In this document: in pieces, positions 45,677-56,337 of the stretch
Position numbering within the stretch: position 1 is the stretch's first letter
Layout: each line of letters starts with the position of its first letter
NCBI GenBank assembly: GCA_023665575.1
Contig: JAMPDQ010000005.1
Coordinates: 1 to 64,000, forward strand
DNA length: 64,000 bases
Direction: 5' to 3'
DNA from: Candidatus Amulumruptor caecigallinarius
Lineage (GTDB): Bacteria > Bacteroidota > Bacteroidia > Bacteroidales > Muribaculaceae
The notes under the pieces: generated by a model
What the model was told of the DNA's origin: nothing
Seen by the model: the letters and a program-made list of their open reading frames with translations, nothing else
The model's database searches: none
Translations under genes and position numbers: made by a program

Positions 45677-48451
45677 CTATCTGACGATTATTTTAGACAC
45701 CTTTTCACCTGCCTTCACTACATATATGCCGCTCGACACCGGTATGCTCACCATCTCTGACGCTGCTGCGCTGCCTGCAAGTGCGCCATCAATACTGTAA
45801 ACATTTACCGATGCTTTGCTGTTGGCAACATTTATGCAGCCATTGCCCGAATAGATGCTTACATCTTTAGCATTGTCGATTGTTATGTCATCAACACCGG
45901 AAAGGGCATCTTTTGTTGCAATCACAACATAACAGTTGGGCTCTACTGTCACGGTTTTGGCAGCCGCATCGAAGCTCGGATTGCTTTGATATGATTTTGA
46001 GCCTATCTGATATGCATTGTTGTCGTCACTCTTGAAGGGAATCGTGATGGTTACATTTCCCTCTACAAGCGGATTGATTGCCACATATAGCTCTTTGTTG
46101 CCATTGACGGCCGTGATGTAGCGCCCCGTTTGCCATGTGCCGGTCATATTTCTGTAGGTCGCATTTTCACCAAACAGATCTGGATTGGCAAGACGGATGG
46201 CTATCATTTCAGAATAGTTCTGCATCAGCGCGGCGTTGTCGGGATCTTCGAGAAGAGCCCAGTTCACAATCTTCGGGCTGGTGTTGTTGCCTGAATTGCT
46301 CTTGGTGTTTTGTGCGTTGCCCATCTCTGAGAACATCCAAATCATGTGTGCACCCGGCACAAGTATCATCTGTGATGCCGCGCTCCCCAGTCGCTGCATG
46401 CTCACTTTATGATTGCCTTTCACACCTGCAACTCCCCATTCGTCCTGCTTGTATGCAAGACGCTGCTCATCGTGACTCTCAAGATATGCCACTGTGGAGA
46501 ATGCTGTTCTGCTGTCATATTTGGCGTTCATGCGTATCAGTGATGAGTTCGACTGATAGCCCATAGCAAACTGACATCCGCTGTCATTCACATTGGCCCA
46601 GTTCAGCTCGCCATCTGCCGCCATTTCGTTCTCTTCTTTTGGTCCGGCAAGATTCTCGTTGATGAAATATGCCTTCGGATTCACTTCGCGCATTGCATCA
46701 TGCAGGCGTTTCATGCGTGCCACGCGGCTCGCATTATATGCGTTGGTGGCTCCATCAGTGGCATTCAGATAAGAGTCATTGTCACCGAGCCCTTTCACAA
46801 GGTCGAAGCGGAATCCGTCTACCTTGTATTCGCTCAGCCAGAATTTCAACATGTCTTTCCATTGGCGCTCCACCATCGGATTTCCCTGATTCCAGTCGTT
46901 GAGCACACTGAAGGCGTGCGGTGCCGTGCGGTTGTAGAACGGATTGTTTGTGTAGTTATACATCTGATACCACGGATGCAACCCGTCTGACTGATTGAAG
47001 ACAACATCGAGCACTACTGCCATGCCGTTCTGGTGGCAAAGGTCAATGAATTCCTTGTAATCACGGGGTGTGCCGTATGCCTTGTCAGCGGCAAAATAAA
47101 GGTTGGGATTGTAGCCCCAAGAGTTGTTGCCGTTGAATTCATTTATCGGCAGCAACTCTATCACATTCACTCCAAGACTCTTCAGATAGGGAATCTTCTC
47201 AATTGCCTGACGTACTGTTCCATTACCACGTGCGGCTCCCTCTGTGCCGGTGAAATCGCGGAAGAGCAGCTCATATATCACAAGGTCTTTCTGGTCCGGT
47301 GCCTCGAAATCTGTGCATGTCCAGTCGTATTTCAGCAAGTCGTCGCCATACCATGACACGAGTGTGCCGCTCAGATTCTCCGGATATGCCGGAATATTCG
47401 GGAATACATCAGCCGAGATATATTTGTCATTGTATGGATCAAGGCAAAGCAATGCATATGGGTCGCCTACGGTGGTTGCCCCGTCGATAAGATATATATA
47501 CTGGAACTCGGTGCCCGTTACGCTTGCCGGAAGTGTTATCTTGAAGAAACGGAATGTGCCTCCATCTATCTCCTGGTCAACATAGCTCATCACCTGGTTG
47601 TTGGCCGGCTTGAAATTATTCCATGAGCCTTCAAGTATCACTGTGTTCTTATTGGGTGCGCAGAAGCAGAAGGTGTATGTGCCATCGGAATTCTTGGTGA
47701 CACCCATAGGAGGAACTGTCTGGTCGGTGGCTGCCTGTGAGTCGTTGGCATATACAAAGTCAAGTGTGCGTTCGCGTGTGATGCTGCCTTTCTTGGCAAC
47801 TGCCTTTATTAGATAGTCACCGACCGCCGGAAATTCATATTGTGCTTTCAGTTCTGTCACTCCTTCTGATTCCCCAATCAATGTGTTGTTCACATAGATG
47901 CTCAGATTGGCAGCCTCGGTGGCAGTCGCAGTGAAAGTGTATGTTCTTCCGGGTTTTACTATCGGCCCTATCGGTGAGCTGCGAAATGCAAGCTGAAGTC
48001 CGGAGTCAAGCACATCAACAAAGATGTCGCCGCCGCCCTGGGCACGACCAGTCTTGCTCCCGTTGGCGTTTCTGAACACAAAACAGAGCTTCTTTACAGT
48101 CTCGTTGTCTGCAACACCATAATATGTGCGGATATCGCCAATCTCAAGTTTCCACAAGTTTTCACTGACATAAGAGAGTTGGTATTTCTCCGAGTTTACT
48201 TCCCAGCTTGGGGCATATTTCCATTCCGTTTTGTTGCCGTTGGCGTCAACCACTTCCACGCCTGTATGGGCATAGACAGCCGTGCTTTGAGTGAGCCCCA
48301 TCATCCCTTTGTCTCCCTCATCTGCGTGGAAATAAATCACCACATTCTGTGAATCTTCCTGCAGTGGCGAAGGCTCGGTGGTGACCTGTGCTCTTATTGC
48401 CGGAATGCACAGAAGTGCCGCCAGCAATGACAGTAGTCTGAATTTTTTCAT
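45677..48451 (-). CDS. Secreted GH13 alpha-amylase-family glycoside hydrolase
   Basis: The 924-residue protein has a signal peptide to about residue 21, N-terminal beta-sandwich modules (including a CBM48/E-set-like domain before the catalytic part), and a GH13 barrel. Barrel regions: VVLDVVFNQ, nucleophile Asp in VDGFRFDLVKG, acid/base Glu in FINENLAG, and the transition-state Asp in YLESHDEQRL. The C-terminal 70 residues (VNVYSIDGALAG... GIYVVKAGEKVSKIIVR) are a type IX-like sorting tail. Probably a pullulanase/amylase acting on starch outside the cell or on its surface. It is not next to susC/D genes. Confidence 0.88.
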   Translation of the reverse strand: MKKFRLLSLLAALLCIPAIRAQVTTEPSPLQEDSQNVVIYFHADEGDKGMMGLTQSTAVYAHTGVEVVDANGNKTEWKYAPSWEVNSEKYQLSYVSENLWKLEIGDIRTYYGVADNETVKKLCFVFRNANGSKTGRAQGGGDIFVDVLDSGLQLAFRSSPIGPIVKPGRTYTFTATATEAANLSIYVNNTLIGESEGVTELKAQYEFPAVGDYLIKAVAKKGSITRERTLDFVYANDSQAATDQTVPPMGVTKNSDGTYTFCFCAPNKNTVILEGSWNNFKPANNQVMSYVDQEIDGGTFRFFKITLPASVTGTEFQYIYLIDGATTVGDPYALLCLDPYNDKYISADVFPNIPAYPENLSGTLVSWYGDDLLKYDWTCTDFEAPDQKDLVIYELLFRDFTGTEGAARGNGTVRQAIEKIPYLKSLGVNVIELLPINEFNGNNSWGYNPNLYFAADKAYGTPRDYKEFIDLCHQNGMAVVLDVVFNQSDGLHPWYQMYNYTNNPFYNRTAPHAFSVLNDWNQGNPMVERQWKDMLKFWLSEYKVDGFRFDLVKGLGDNDSYLNATDGATNAYNASRVARMKRLHDAMREVNPKAYFINENLAGPKEENEMAADGELNWANVNDSGCQFAMGYQSNSSLIRMNAKYDSRTAFSTVAYLESHDEQRLAYKQDEWGVAGVKGNHKVSMQRLGSAASQMILVPGAHMIWMFSEMGNAQNTKSNSGNNTSPKIVNWALLEDPDNAALMQNYSEMIAIRLANPDLFGENATYRNMTGTWQTGRYITAVNGNKELYVAINPLVEGNVTITIPFKSDDNNAYQIGSKSYQSNPSFDAAAKTVTVEPNCYVVIATKDALSGVDDITIDNAKDVSIYSGNGCINVANSKASVNVYSIDGALAGSAAASEMVSIPVSSGIYVVKAGEKVSKIIVR

Positions 48452-48577
48452 GTAGTTAAATTTTTAAAGTTTTTATAATAAATAAGTTTGGTATTATTTC
48501 GCATTCAATGTGACTTCCTCTAGTCAAGACACCGTTTCAAAAGACTCCGTTTCATGAAATTCTCAAGCTTGACGGAA

Positions 48578-49021
48578 TCATTTCTCGTCTTCGTTCTCCG
48601 GAATATAGCTTAGCCCGCGCATCTCTTTATATTCCTCCCAGTCGGGGTCTGACTCGGCCGTGATTTCTATCGGTATTGTCTCAATGTCTTCAAGTGCGCG
48701 GTTGAACACTTTGTTGAATATATTGAGATTGCCTGCATAAAAAATCCATTCGCGGAGACCTTCGCCGGTATATACAGCCACAAGCCACGCGCATTTGTCT
48801 GCATGAAATTCTGTTTCAAGTGCTTCCGAAACCCTTTCCATCAACTCCGCATCCTGTGTGTCTGGAAGTCCGTTGCCCTGCGCATTATATTTCCACGACA
48901 CCCGGATAAGGTTGGGAAATTTTCCCGATTCCATAATCTTCTCAAGATAGTCGCGCCCCGACACCATTATCGTGCCTCCATGCTCACCCTCCATGGGGGT
49001 TGTCCACCACCGCTCTTTCAT
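48578..49021 (-). CDS. DUF695-like protein
   Basis: About 147 residues from ATG 49021 (start MKERWWTTPMEGEHGG), chosen because it overlaps the upstream stop as ATGA; the upstream 36-residue extension in frame looks non-coding. IRVSWKYNAQGNGLPDTQDAELMERVSEALE and WLVAVYTGEGLREWIFYAGN match DUF695 as I remember it. No function known. Last gene of the sufB-phoH-DUF2027 run. Confidence 0.7.
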   Translation of the reverse strand: MKERWWTTPMEGEHGGTIMVSGRDYLEKIMESGKFPNLIRVSWKYNAQGNGLPDTQDAELMERVSEALETEFHADKCAWLVAVYTGEGLREWIFYAGNLNIFNKVFNRALEDIETIPIEITAESDPDWEEYKEMRGLSYIPENEDEK

Positions 49022-49776
49022 CTTTTGGCTCCTTTCTTGCTCTCGCTTTTCTTTGCATTGCGAACTTTCTCGGCATAAAGCGGCACCTCCAGCACCGGTG
49101 TTTCGAAATATACTCCCGGATGAAAGCAATGCAGCTTATAAAATTTTGTCATGTCTATCTTGCGCGACACATTGATTGGGTCTTTTTCCTCAAAAAGCTT
49201 CCCTTTCTTGTATGCAATAGCCTGAAACACTATCCTTTCGAGTGCCTTTACGCTCTCTTGAGTGTAGCATCTCAAATCCACCAGCTCATTGGGGGCCGCC
49301 TCTCCCGAAGCCTCAAGCATCCAGCCGGAACCGGCGTCGGCACGTCGCAACAGTGTGTAGCGCACAAAATAATTGGAATCGTTCACCAGTGCCGCGTTAA
49401 TTGGAGTGCCCGACAATTGCTTCACATTCTCAGGCTCAAAGGCCAGCATAAGTGTTATGTCATCGCCATATTCCGTTTCTTCTATCGGGAAGTCATCTTC
49501 TGTCGGTGGCATCGGTTTCGGCTGTGTTTTCTCAGGAGCCTCCACTATCTTCTCTCGAATGTCGGTGCGCCCGGTGTCGTAAGCTTTCTGATCGAACATG
49601 ATATTCCCCGGGCGGTCGGGACGGTGACCGGCGGGAAGCACAACAACCACTTCATTTGTCTGAACCGGTGTCTCAAACCCATCATCATCGACATATGCTA
49701 TCTTTCCCTCCACTCTCACCACAACACCACCGCCTGTGGCATTGAGATATCTTACTGTGTCTCCCGGTTTTACCAT
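49018..49776 (-). CDS. DUF2027 protein lacking the usual Smr domain
   Basis: The 252-residue protein starts VKPGDTVRYLNATGGGVVVRVEGKIAYVDDDGFE, the DUF2027 N-terminus, and continues with its beta-rich core (ITLMLAFEPENVKQLSGTPINAALVNDSNYFVRYTLL). Relatives commonly end in a Smr nuclease-like domain with a DLH motif; here the protein ends in a basic linker (NAKKSESKKGAKR) with no such motif. Three bases separate it from phoH. Confidence 0.75.
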   Translation of the reverse strand: MVKPGDTVRYLNATGGGVVVRVEGKIAYVDDDGFETPVQTNEVVVVLPAGHRPDRPGNIMFDQKAYDTGRTDIREKIVEAPEKTQPKPMPPTEDDFPIEETEYGDDITLMLAFEPENVKQLSGTPINAALVNDSNYFVRYTLLRRADAGSGWMLEASGEAAPNELVDLRCYTQESVKALERIVFQAIAYKKGKLFEEKDPINVSRKIDMTKFYKLHCFHPGVYFETPVLEVPLYAEKVRNAKKSESKKGAKR

Positions 49777-49779
49777 TTT

Positions 49780-50754
49780 TTATAATTTTTCCTCCTTCTC
49801 TGTTTCCATTTCTTCCGATGTCTCCGGCGTTTTTTCGTATGCATCCACTATCCTTTGCACAAGCGGATGGCGCACAATATCCTTTTTCTCATATTCTATC
49901 ACTCCGATTCCCTTCACATTTTTCAGAATCCGGAGTGCGCTGAGCAGACCGCTGCGTGTGGATCTCGGAAGGTCAATCTGTGTCACATCTCCGGTCACAA
50001 CCATTTTGGAGTTCATTCCCAAACGTGTTAGAAACATCTTCATCTGCTGGGTAGTGGTGTTTTGTGCCTCATCGAGAATTATCACGGCATCGTTCAGCGT
50101 GCGCCCGCGCATAAATGCGAGCGGTGCAATCTGTATGGTGCCGGCATCCATATATTCTTTTAGTTTTAATGCCGGAAGCATATCCTCAAGCGCGTCATAG
50201 AGCGGCTGGAGATAAGGATCGATTTTCTCTTTCATGTCGCCGGGCAAAAAACCGAGTTTCTCGCCGGCTTCTACTGCCGGACGTGACAAAATCAGCTTGC
50301 GTATCTCCTTGTTCTTAAGCGCCCTGACCGCAAGTGCGATTGCTATGTAGGTCTTTCCCGTTCCGGCGGGTCCAAGTGCGAATGTGAGGTCGTTTTCTTC
50401 AAAACTGCTCACCATGCGCCCCTGATTGGCATTGCGTGCGGATATGGGCTTGCCATTCTGGCCATATATTATCACACCCTTTACATCAAGCTTCCTGGGG
50501 GTGTCACCACGCACTATGTCGATTATGGCATCCTCGTTCAGCTTATTGTATTTCGAGGCATATTGCTCTATCTCCTTTATCTTTTTCTCGAATTCGGCTG
50601 TCTCCCCCTCTTCGCCTATCACTTTTACGACGTTGCCGCGAGCCGCCACCCTCAGCTTCGGAAAGAGATTCCTAATCAGGCTTATGTTTGAATTGTTGAT
50701 GCCGTAAAACGTCTGCGGATCCACACCATCTATCAATATAATTCTCTCTATCAT
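49780..50754 (-). CDS. phoH: PhoH-family ATPase
   Basis: The 324-residue protein has an N-terminal KH-like segment (to about residue 95), then the PhoH ATPase: Walker [36 protein letters not shown], Walker [24 protein letters not shown], and the GDVTQIDLP motif. It is thought to act in RNA metabolism with YbeY. Coupled to sufB by ATGA. Confidence 0.93.
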   Translation of the reverse strand: MIERIILIDGVDPQTFYGINNSNISLIRNLFPKLRVAARGNVVKVIGEEGETAEFEKKIKEIEQYASKYNKLNEDAIIDIVRGDTPRKLDVKGVIIYGQNGKPISARNANQGRMVSSFEENDLTFALGPAGTGKTYIAIALAVRALKNKEIRKLILSRPAVEAGEKLGFLPGDMKEKIDPYLQPLYDALEDMLPALKLKEYMDAGTIQIAPLAFMRGRTLNDAVIILDEAQNTTTQQMKMFLTRLGMNSKMVVTGDVTQIDLPRSTRSGLLSALRILKNVKGIGVIEYEKKDIVRHPLVQRIVDAYEKTPETSEEMETEKEEKL

Positions 50755-52211
50755 CCCACACTGTTTGCAAGTGAAATTTGTAGTAGTTTCTGAGCTTCAA
50801 CAGCAAATTCCATCGGCAGCTTGTTCATCACTTCGCGTGCGTAGCCTCCGACAATCAGTGCAATGGCCTCCTCAATGTCTATGCCGCGCTGTTGGCAATA
50901 GAAGAGTTGCTCTTCATTGATCTTTGATGTCGTGGCCTCATGTTCCACTGTGGAACTGTCGTTGCCAACCTCTATATAAGGAAAGGTGTGAGCCCCGCAT
51001 TTGTCGCCCATGAGTAGCGAGTCGCATTGTGTATAGTTTCGGCAGTTTTCAGCCTGCTTTGCCACACGCACAAGACCTCGGTAGCTGTTCTGCGACTTGC
51101 CGGCGGAAATTCCTTTGCTAACTATTGTGGAGCGTGAATTTTTGCCGATATGAATCATCTTTGTGCCGGTGTCGGCCTGCTGATAATTGTTGGTGAGTGC
51201 CACTGAATAGAATTCGCCTACACTTTCGTCTCCCCTAAGCACACATGACGGATATTTCCATGTGATTGCAGAGCCGGTCTCTACCTGTGTCCATGAAATT
51301 TTCGAACGGTGTCCGCGACACAGCCCGCGCTTGGTCACAAAGTTGAACACTCCGCCACGCCCGTCCTTGTCGCCGGCATACCAGTTTTGCACCGTGGAAT
51401 ATTTCACCTCCGCGCGCTCCTCCACTATTATCTCCACAACTGCCGCATGCAGTTGATTTTCATCACGCATCGGAGCTGTGCATCCCTCCAGATAGCTTAC
51501 GTATGCATCATCATCGGCCACTATTAGTGTGCGCTCGAATTGTCCGGTGCCGCTCGCGTTGATGCGGAAATAGGTGCTCAGCTCCATCGGGCATCTTACT
51601 CCTTTGGGTATATACACAAAGGAACCGTCGGAGAACACTGCCGCATTTAATGCCGCATAAAAATTGTCGCGGTAGGGCACAACGCTCCCCAAATATTTTT
51701 TTACAAGTTCCGGATAATCTTTCACTGCCTCCGACATTGAGCAGAATATCACCCCAAGCTCCGCAAGCTTTTCGCGGTGTGTGGTTTTCACACTCACCGA
51801 GTCAAGAACAGCATCCACTGCCACGCCGGCCAGCCGTTTCTGCTCTTCAAGCGATATGCCGAGCTTGTTGAAGGTCTTCACAAGCTCCGGATCTACTTCA
51901 TCCATGCTTTTTTTAAGCTCTTTCTTCTTTGGAGCCGCATAATAGCTTATGGCTTGAAAGTCAATCACCGGTATCTGAAGATGTGCCCATCGCGGCGGTG
52001 TGAGCGTTTTCCAGTAACGATAAGCCTCCAATCTATAGTCAAGCAGCCATTGGGGCTCCCCTTTTGTGGCTGAAATGAAGCGTATCACATCTTCGTTGAG
52101 TCCGGGGGGCACAATCTCTGTGTCTATGTCGGATGTAAATCCATATTTATATTCCGAATTTGTCACCTCTTCTATCACTCTCGAAGAGGCATCATGTCTG
52201 TTGTCTTCCAT
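50751..52211 (-). CDS. sufB: Fe-S cluster scaffold subunit SufB
   Basis: The 486-residue protein is the usual SufB length. It shows [37 protein letters not shown] (cluster-related Cys) and the terminal [39 protein letters not shown]. SufB needs SufC and SufD, but neither appears in this window: the downstream neighbour is phoH (ATGA overlap) and the upstream one a GH31 enzyme. Confidence 0.95.
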   Translation of the reverse strand: MEDNRHDASSRVIEEVTNSEYKYGFTSDIDTEIVPPGLNEDVIRFISATKGEPQWLLDYRLEAYRYWKTLTPPRWAHLQIPVIDFQAISYYAAPKKKELKKSMDEVDPELVKTFNKLGISLEEQKRLAGVAVDAVLDSVSVKTTHREKLAELGVIFCSMSEAVKDYPELVKKYLGSVVPYRDNFYAALNAAVFSDGSFVYIPKGVRCPMELSTYFRINASGTGQFERTLIVADDDAYVSYLEGCTAPMRDENQLHAAVVEIIVEERAEVKYSTVQNWYAGDKDGRGGVFNFVTKRGLCRGHRSKISWTQVETGSAITWKYPSCVLRGDESVGEFYSVALTNNYQQADTGTKMIHIGKNSRSTIVSKGISAGKSQNSYRGLVRVAKQAENCRNYTQCDSLLMGDKCGAHTFPYIEVGNDSSTVEHEATTSKINEEQLFYCQQRGIDIEEAIALIVGGYAREVMNKLPMEFAVEAQKLLQISLANSVG

Positions 52212-52254
52212 ATATTATTTAACAAACTTCGGTTGATAATTTTTCACACCAACA

Positions 52255-54684
52255 TTATTTCATCACAATTTCAAGCTCCGCATCGCTATAATCGTAGCCT
52301 ATACCCACGGTCAGCAATTTACCGGTTGCGTCATAGTGCCAGCCCGCATTGCGTATGCCTTTTGCAGAGGTCTGCTGCATGAGCTCTTTCCCTCTGTAAA
52401 GCACATTTTTCACTGCGCCCAAGCCTGGAACTTCGAATGTGAGCTGTCGTCCCGCAGGCATCCCCTCGTAGCTCCCGGCAGTGCTGATTCCAATGGTGGT
52501 CTTTCCCTGTTGCGGCTTTGCGCTGAATGTGATAAGCTGGTATTGTCCCGTCGACAGCGAAACCGGGCTGAGTCTGTTGTCATCAAACATGGTGTAGCTA
52601 GTTTCTTTGTCGCCGGGGAAATATTTGATGGTTAAAAATGTCGGGTCATAATCGGCAACATTCTTTACCGGCATCATATATTGCGGAATGAAGCTCCCGG
52701 CTTTCACAAACAGCGGAAGCTGCTCCAGAGGTGCTGCCACTGTGGCAGTGGTGCCCCCGGCGTAGCTGCGCAGCGGATTGTTCCAGTCAATCCACCGGCT
52801 ACCGGCCGGAAATGTCACCTTACGCTGACGCGCCCCTTGCTTGAATACGGGAGCCACAAGCACTTCTTCGCCCCAAAGATATTCATCAGTGTTGTTGGCG
52901 TCTACCTCGCCCGGTGTGTTGTGGAAGTTAATCGGGCGTGCAAGCGGCAACCCCTCCGCTGTGTTTTCATAAGCCAGCGTATAGTTGTAGGGAAGCCACT
53001 GATATCTTTTTGAAATGAAATCTTTCAGGATTGCTTCATGCTGCATATAGTGATAAGGCTCGGGCTTGAATTGCGCGTGGGTGCGAAGCATCGGTGAGAA
53101 TGTGCCCATCTGCAACCATCTCACATAAAGCTCCGGCTGATATGTGTCTGATGGGTCAACAGCGAATCCCCCCACATCGCTCCCCATGTATCCGAGTCCG
53201 GAAAGTCCGGAATTGAGCATCAATGCCACTTGTGGCTCAAATCCCGCCCATGAGCGCGCAACATCGGTGGTCCATGGAAACACGGAATAGCGCTGCAGAC
53301 CGGCTGTGCCTCCGCGCATCATCAGCATGGGACGCATCTCCGGATATTCGGTGCGCAGCATCTCATATATGAGCTTTGACCAGTCGTTGCCATATACATT
53401 GTGATATTGCGATGCCGTCTCTCCGTTGTGGTGGCGGATTGTGAGAGGATGCACCTCCGGCTCGCCCAAATCTCCCCACCAACCCGACACGCCGTCGGCG
53501 GTCAGATCGCGCAACCGTGTGTATAGCCATGCGCGGGTGGCGGGATTCGACATGTCAAACATCCCCGCATCGCCAACCCATGTGGTCACATCATGCGTGT
53601 TGCCAAGTGAATCTTTCACAAGCATCCCCGCCTCTGATAGCATATTGTAATTGTCGATTGCCCCAATCTTATTGATATATGGCTGATTGATAAGCACTGT
53701 GTGCACTCCCATGTTGCGCAGTGAGTCAAGCATTTTCTTATGGTCGGGAAATTGCTCTTTATTCCATTCAAGCCTGCCCATATCGGTTTCCTTGCCATAC
53801 CAATACAGGTCGAGCACGATGCCGTCTACAGGAAATCCTCGTGTCTTCAGTGAGTCAATTGCCCCGAGTGTCTCTTTCTCATTGTGATATCCATATCGGG
53901 AAGTTATATAGCCCAATGCCCATAGCGGCGGAAGCTGCTGGCGGCCTGTTAGCTTTGTAAGACCTGACACAACTCCGGGCATTGTGCCCTCTCCATTGAT
54001 AAAATAGTAGGAAAGTGGCTTCGGCGTAGCCGACTCATAGCTGATTGTGTCGGCGCCAAGATGCAATTTCGACATGTTGTAATCGTCAAAAAGCACGCCA
54101 TATCCGTGGTCGGAGAGGAAATATGGCATCGTTATGCCCATTTGCGAAATGCGGGGGTCGCCACCTCCATAGCCGTAGTTCTGTCGGTTATACATCACCA
54201 ACGTGTCGCCGTTAAGCCGCAACCTGTGGCCTCGCTCTCCCGCACCATAGAAATTCTGTGCCACGCCATTCTTGAAATCCACACGCTTCAGCGGCCTCTC
54301 GTTGTTCACACCCCCGGCTTCCACCAGCAATGTATCACCCTCCGCACTCAGAAATGTTGCCAGGCCGGTCTTGCGATCCACAGTCATTGTGGTTGTGGCG
54401 GTTTTATACACCACTTGATTGCCGTTGGCATACCAGCTTACCCCCTCAGTGCTTGAGGGAAGTATCACACTCTTTGACTCCGGAAACCGAAATGTGTGCT
54501 CTGCTGACGGAATGCGCGACACTTTAAAAATCTCCGGGCTGAGTGGGGTGACAACCACCACGCCGTTGTCGGTGGATATCATTGTGGAATTGCCCGAACT
54601 CGATATTGAGCCTGCACCCGGCATTGTTGCCGCCAGGGCAGCCGCTCCAAACAGCCCGACTGCCGACATGATTGTCTTTTTCAT
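52255..54684 (-). CDS. Secreted GH31 alpha-glucosidase-family enzyme
   Basis: From ATG 54684 the protein has 809 residues with a signal peptide (MKKTIMSAVGLFGAAALAA). A DUF4968/galactose-mutarotase-like N-domain precedes the GH31 barrel, with the nucleophile Asp in GWWGDLGEPEVHP and the acid/base region GSDVGGFA, followed by beta-sandwich domains. The longer frame to 54762 overlaps the neighbouring gene's end and is unlikely. With the GH13 enzyme 4 kb away it suggests alpha-glucan use, though the two are not one operon. Confidence 0.9.
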   Translation of the reverse strand: MKKTIMSAVGLFGAAALAATMPGAGSISSSGNSTMISTDNGVVVVTPLSPEIFKVSRIPSAEHTFRFPESKSVILPSSTEGVSWYANGNQVVYKTATTTMTVDRKTGLATFLSAEGDTLLVEAGGVNNERPLKRVDFKNGVAQNFYGAGERGHRLRLNGDTLVMYNRQNYGYGGGDPRISQMGITMPYFLSDHGYGVLFDDYNMSKLHLGADTISYESATPKPLSYYFINGEGTMPGVVSGLTKLTGRQQLPPLWALGYITSRYGYHNEKETLGAIDSLKTRGFPVDGIVLDLYWYGKETDMGRLEWNKEQFPDHKKMLDSLRNMGVHTVLINQPYINKIGAIDNYNMLSEAGMLVKDSLGNTHDVTTWVGDAGMFDMSNPATRAWLYTRLRDLTADGVSGWWGDLGEPEVHPLTIRHHNGETASQYHNVYGNDWSKLIYEMLRTEYPEMRPMLMMRGGTAGLQRYSVFPWTTDVARSWAGFEPQVALMLNSGLSGLGYMGSDVGGFAVDPSDTYQPELYVRWLQMGTFSPMLRTHAQFKPEPYHYMQHEAILKDFISKRYQWLPYNYTLAYENTAEGLPLARPINFHNTPGEVDANNTDEYLWGEEVLVAPVFKQGARQRKVTFPAGSRWIDWNNPLRSYAGGTTATVAAPLEQLPLFVKAGSFIPQYMMPVKNVADYDPTFLTIKYFPGDKETSYTMFDDNRLSPVSLSTGQYQLITFSAKPQQGKTTIGISTAGSYEGMPAGRQLTFEVPGLGAVKNVLYRGKELMQQTSAKGIRNAGWHYDATGKLLTVGIGYDYSDAELEIVMK

Positions 54685-54739
54685 CCTGTTGTGTGTTTTG
54701 AGGTGTGTTTGAATCAGTGTGTTTTTTATGTGACTGACT

Positions 54740-55948
54740 TTATAGCAAATCATCGAATTCAAGGTCGCCGTCTGTAATCACATGCCATGGAAGCCCGTTC
54801 TCGGCAAGTGTGGCAAGGAATGGATCTGGGTCGAATTCCTCAACATTATGCACACCCGGCATCACCCATTTGCCGGTCAGGAACATCATGGCTCCTACCA
54901 TCGCCGGAACGCCGGTGGTATAGCTCACTGCCTGTGCTCCCGTCTCTTTGTAAGCCGCCTGGTGGCTACAGTTGTTGTAGATGTAATATGTGCTCTCTTT
55001 TCCCTCTTTGTCAAGACCGGAAATGCGGCATCCGATTGAAGTCTCTCCCGTATAGTTCTCGCCGAGTGTGCCCGGATCGGGAAGCACTGCTTTGAGAAAT
55101 TGAATCGGAATGATTTCCTGACCATTATACATCACAGGGTCTATGCGTGCCATCCCTATATCCTGTATCACACGCAGGTGTGTGAGATATTCCCGGCCGA
55201 AAGTCATCCAGAATCTTGCCCTGCGGATTGTGGGGAAATTCTGCACAAGACTCTCAAGCTCCTCGTGGTAGAGAAGATAGCTCTCGCGCTCCCCAATGTT
55301 GGGATATGATAGCGGACGGTGAATCTCAAGATTCTCTGTCTCCACCCATTTCCCTTCCTGCCAATATTTTCCTTTCTGAGTGATTTCGCGAATATTGATT
55401 TCGGGATTGAAGTTGGTGGCGAATGCCTTGCCATGATTGCCGGCGTTGCAGTCTACAATATCGAGATATCTCATCTCAGAGAAGTGATGCTTGGCGGCAT
55501 AAGCCACAAAGATTGCCGAAACTCCGGGGTCAAATCCACAGCCGAGTATGGCGGTTAATCCCGCTTTCTCAAATCTTTCGCGATAGGCCCATTGCCATGA
55601 ATATTCGAAGTGGGCCTCATCTTTTGGCTCATAATTGGCGGTGTCAAGATAATTCACGCCACATTGCAGGCATGCCTCCATTATGGAGAGATCCTGATAG
55701 GGGAGTGCAACATTAATCACAATCTCGGGCTTGTGGCGATGAAAAAGCTCGCACAGCTCTTCTACAGAATCGGCATCCACACGGTCGGTTGTGATGCGAT
55801 TCCCTCCGATTTTTGCGGCTATGGCATCGCATTTCGATTTCGTGCGCGATGCCAAAACAATCTCTGTGAACACCTCAGGGTGCATGGCGCATTTGTGGGC
55901 CACTACTGTTCCCACGCCTCCGGCGCCGATAATCATTACTTTTCCCAT
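54740..55948 (-). CDS. Saccharopine dehydrogenase family, probably carboxynorspermidine synthase
   Basis: The 402-residue protein opens VMIIGAGGVGTVVAHKCAM (Rossmann) and has CGVNYLDTANYEPKDEAHFEYSWQWAY and LGCGFDPGVSAIFVAYA, typical of carboxynorspermidine dehydrogenase. The reaction condenses diaminopropane or putrescine with aspartate semialdehyde in polyamine synthesis. The decarboxylase partner (nspC) is not in the window. Confidence 0.86.
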   Translation of the reverse strand: MGKVMIIGAGGVGTVVAHKCAMHPEVFTEIVLASRTKSKCDAIAAKIGGNRITTDRVDADSVEELCELFHRHKPEIVINVALPYQDLSIMEACLQCGVNYLDTANYEPKDEAHFEYSWQWAYRERFEKAGLTAILGCGFDPGVSAIFVAYAAKHHFSEMRYLDIVDCNAGNHGKAFATNFNPEINIREITQKGKYWQEGKWVETENLEIHRPLSYPNIGERESYLLYHEELESLVQNFPTIRRARFWMTFGREYLTHLRVIQDIGMARIDPVMYNGQEIIPIQFLKAVLPDPGTLGENYTGETSIGCRISGLDKEGKESTYYIYNNCSHQAAYKETGAQAVSYTTGVPAMVGAMMFLTGKWVMPGVHNVEEFDPDPFLATLAENGLPWHVITDGDLEFDDLL

Positions 55949-55984
55949 TGCTATCTGTTTGTTTCTTGTTCTTTGAATTTTAGG

Positions 55985-56072
55985 GTCTGTTTCATAAAAA
56001 ATTCAACGTTAGGGACGGCTTGTTTTTGAGATAATTTATTCAGTCTCAGAAAGAACAGCTTCTCGATTGTGA
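55985..56072 (+). repeat. Dispersed repeat, 88-base copy
   Basis: From GTCTGTTTCATAA to ATTGTGA this copy aligns without gaps to 60092-60179. I count about 70 of 88 identical positions by hand. It includes a TGAGAT...GTCTCA hairpin whose other copy reads TGAGAT...ATCTCA, a pairing-preserving change. It fills part of the 389-base divergent gap 55949-56337. Confidence 0.78.
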
Positions 56073-56137
56073 CCTGCCGGATTGGAGAAATCAATCAAAA
56101 AGAAGCCTGACTAAAGTATTTTTCATTAACACAGACA

Positions 56138-56187
56138 TAGGTATTAAATAAATTAACAATAATATAACAATAAAATATATACCTATT
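56138..56187. promoter_or_regulatory. AT-rich inverted repeat in the divergent gap
   Basis: ATAGGTAT (56138-56145) and ATACCTAT (56180-56187) flank 34 bases of almost pure A/T. The remainder of the gap to 56300 shows nothing I can name. Confidence 0.3.
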
Positions 56188-56300
56188 TTATATTTAAATT
56201 GCTATTGGCCTCGCTCCAAATAATCAGGGCGGTGTGTGCCGAATGATTGGAGAAATTGTCTATTTTGGGTCTAATCCAACAAATTTAATCAAAATTTCGC

Positions 56301-56308
56301 TAAATTTG
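56301..56308 (+). promoter_or_regulatory. -7 box of the tsaE-birA unit
   Basis: TAAATTTG is an exact TAnnTTTG match 29 bases before the tsaE start. No clear -33 TTTG is seen at the expected spacing. Confidence 0.5.
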
Positions 56309-56337
56309 CGCCATTATATCCCCTAATTTTTTATGAA

